From Rhabditoides inermis (lineage: Eukaryota; Nematoda; Chromadorea; Rhabditida; Rhabditidae), in NCBI GenBank assembly GCA_963966185.1, contig CAWZYM010000423.1, positions 621,501 to 685,500 on the forward strand: DNA of 64,000 nt. Direction: 5' to 3'. Shown one piece after another: positions 61,813-64,000 of the stretch; position 1 is the stretch's first letter, and the number at the start of each line of letters is the position of its first letter. A program made the translations under genes and the position numbers. The notes beneath the pieces were generated by a model. The model made no database searches. It saw only the letters and a list, made by a program, of their open reading frames with translations, and was not told where the DNA came from.

Positions 61813-64000
61813 GGAAAGTGAGTGTGTAGATTCTAAAACAACCGTTGGTTCAATCACAGTTCGTGTCGGGAATTGTACAGAATGAATTATAACTGCAAAT
61901 TCAATGATTCAGGTACTTGGCCGCATCGGAACCCAGTGTAGAGACCATTTCATAAACAGCCCATTTGCAGGAGACGAAAAGTGAGTGTGTAGATTCTAAA
62001 ACAACCGTTGGTTCGATCACAGTTCGTGTCGGGAATTGTACAGACTGAATTATAATTGCAAATTCAATGATTCAGGTACTTGGCCGCATCGGAACCCAGT
62101 GTAGAGACCATTTCATAAACAGCCCATTTGCAGGAGACGAAAAGTGAGTGTGTAGATTCTAAAACAACTGTTGGTTCGATCACAGTTCGTGTCGGGAATT
62201 GTACAGAATGAATTATACTTGCAAATTCAATGATTCAGGTACTTGGCCGCCTCGGAACCCAGTGTAGAGACCATATCATAAACAGCCCATTTGCAGGAGA
62301 CGGAAAGTGAGTGTGTAGATTCTAAAACAACCGTTGGTTCGATCACAGTTCGTGTCGGGAATTGTACAGAATGAATTATAATTGCAAATTCAATGATTCA
62401 GGTACTTGGCCGCCTCGGAACCCAGTGTAGAGACCATATCATAAACAGCCCATTTGCATTTGCAGGAGACGAAAAGTGAGTTTGTAGATTCTAAAACAAC
62501 CGTTAGTTCGATCACAGTTCGTGTCGGGAATTGTACAGACTGAATTATACTTGCAAATTCAATGATTCAGGTACTTGGCCGCCTCGGAACCCAGTGTAGA
62601 GACCATATCATAAACAGCCCAGTTGCAGGAGACGAAAAGTGAGTGTGTAGATTCTAAAACAACCGTTGGTTCGATCACAGTTCGTGTCGGGAATTGTACA
62701 GACTGAATTATAATTGCAAATTCAATGATTCAGGTACTTGGCCGCATCGGAACCCAGTGTAGAGACCATTTCATAAACAGCCTATTTGCAGGAGACGAAA
62801 AGTGAGTGTGTAGATTCTAAAACAACCGTTGGTTCGATCACAGTTCGTGTCGGGAATTGTACAGAATGGATTATAATTGCAAATTCAATGATTCAGGTAC
62901 TTGGCCGCATCGGAACCCAGTGTAGAGACCATTACATAAACAGCCCTTTTGCAGGAGACGAAAAGTGAGTGTGTAGATTCTAAAACAACCGTTGTTTCGA
63001 TCACAGTTCGTGTCAGGAATTGTACAGACTGAATTATACTTGCAAATTCAATGATTCAGGATTCAGGTACTTGGCCGCCTCGGAAACCAGTGTAGAGACC
63101 ATTTCATAAACAGCCCATTTGCAGGAGACGGAAAGTGAGTGTGTGGATTCTAAAACAACCATTGATTCGATCACAGTTCGTGTCGGGAATTGTACAGAAT
63201 AAATTTAACTTGCAAATTCAATGATTCAGGTACTTGGCCGCCTCGGAACCCAGTGTAGAGACCATATCATAAACAGCCCATTTGCAGGAGACGAAAAGTG
63301 AGTGTGTAGATTCTAAAACAACCGTTGGTTCGATCACAGTTCGTGTCGGGAATTGTACAGAATGAATTATACTTGCAAATTCAATGATTCAGGTACTTGG
63401 CCGCCTCGGAACCCAGTGTAGAGACCATATCATAAACAGCCTATTTGCAGGAGACGAAAAGTGAGTGTGTAGATTCTAAAACAACCGTTGGTTCGATCAC
63501 AGTTCGTGTCGGGAATTGTACAGAATGAATTATACTTGCAAATTCAATGATTCAGGTACTTGGCCGTCTCGGAACCCAGTGTAGAGACCATATCATAAAC
63601 AGCCCATTTGCAGGAGACGAAAAGTGAGTGTGTAGATTCTAAAACAACTGTTGGTTCGATCACAGTTCGTGTCGGGAATTGTACAGAATGAATTATACTT
63701 GCAAATTCAATGATTCAGGTACTTGGCCGCCTCGGAACCCAGTGTAGAGACCATATCATAAACAGCCCATTTGCAGGAGACGGAAAGTGAGTGTGTAGAT
63801 TCTAAAACAACCGTTGGTTCGATCACAGTTCGTGTCGGGAATTGTACAGAATGAATTATAATTGCAAATTCAATGATTCAGGTACTTGGCCGCCTCGGAA
63901 CCCAGTGTAGAGACCATATCATAAACAGCCCATTTGCATTTGCAGGAGACGAAAAGTGAGTTTGTAGATTCTAAAACAACCGTTAGTTCGATCACAGTTC
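61813..64000. repeat. Domain 3 higher-order repeat, partial last copy
   Basis: Homologous to 57712-59899 at a constant offset of 4101 bp up to the end of the window, including the inherited hybrid monomer at 63130-63292. The constant offset over about 2.2 kb shows no monomer gain or loss between the two in this span. Confidence 0.85.
63130..63292. repeat. E/B hybrid monomer, inherited copy
   Basis: Same join as 59029-59191, exactly 4101 bp downstream, embedded in the same neighbours. This dates the exchange before the 4101-bp duplication. Confidence 0.87.

Larger units (their letters stand above)
37475..64000. repeat. 163-bp satellite array, domain 3
   Basis: About 162 monomers to the end of the window, all in the same orientation. 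C anchors are at 37475, 38631, 39943, 41099, 43403, 45707, 47677, 48832, 50475, 51134, 52445, 54088, 55894, 57042, 58685, 60491 and 62786, with a C-like E hybrid at 50808. D and E follow C as in domain 1, but H here carries a 6-bp rather than a 10-bp insertion. A sublineage of C with cagcccttttgc (50475, 54088, 55894, 58685, 62786) always follows H at 327 bp. 41769-43068 is A, B, D and E monomers without a C anchor. An A monomer near 42417 has aacgaatt in place of aatgaatt, which merely opens a short frame. No gene is seen. Confidence 0.94.

Noticed and set aside
479..62968. Repeated 60-codon plus-strand and 71-88-codon minus-strand frames in the satellite
   Set aside because: They are tandem copies of one satellite accident and only just exceed one monomer. 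The 60-codon frames begin at TTG and the 77-codon frames at GTG, not ATG. The 163-bp period shifts frame by one each unit, and single base changes open or close them.

Overview
This window is non-coding eukaryotic heterochromatin. It is almost entirely a 163-bp tandem satellite, all copies in one orientation, interrupted once by a 5.9-kb insertion. I find no protein gene, rRNA, tRNA or CRISPR array that I can support. The uniform monomer, the nested higher-order repeats (HORs), the absence of coding sequence and a MITE-like foldback element all point to a eukaryotic, probably animal, chromosome in a centromeric or pericentromeric setting. I do not recognise the satellite family and cannot name the species. 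An arthropod is a weak guess only.

Layout. (1) 1-13856: satellite domain 1, with HOR copies of about 3.1-3.9 kb anchored on a distinctive C-D-E run of monomer variants. (2) 13857-15925: start of satellite domain 2, which has a different set of variants (I, J, K). (3) 15926-21822: the inserted block. It consists of a foldback element with perfect 143-bp inverted arms (15923-16065 and 16271-16413), a short AT-rich stretch, about 4.9 kb of almost pure pyrimidine sequence built on an 8-bp period (16521-21452), and about 370 bp of complex non-repetitive sequence ending in a 25-nt hairpin flush with the satellite. (4) 21823-36669: satellite domain 2 resumes in the same monomer phase, in fact within the same monomer that was cut at 15925. 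(5) 36670-64000: satellite domain 3, C-D-E type again, with large direct duplications at offsets of 2631/2468, 2304, 1155, 3613, 4597 and 4101 bp.

How the parts relate. The satellite appears to evolve by unequal exchange in register. Hybrid monomers that join the left half of one variant to the right half of the next can be placed at 39627-39789 and 59029-59191, and the second hybrid was later copied to 63130-63292. One monomer class carries a 10-bp insertion in domains 1 and 2 but a 6-bp insertion in domain 3, which suggests local homogenisation. The insertion broke one monomer cleanly, with only a 3-bp 'att' shared between the junctions, so it looks like a single integration of a mobile or composite element. 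Its 3' hairpin, CTAA end and simple-repeat core resemble non-autonomous Helitron/Helentron-type elements, but this is a hypothesis. The long reading frames in the pyrimidine tract and the many 60-88-codon frames in the satellite are composition and tandem-repeat artefacts.

All period and homology statements come from reading rare diagnostic bases by eye. They were not computed by alignment.
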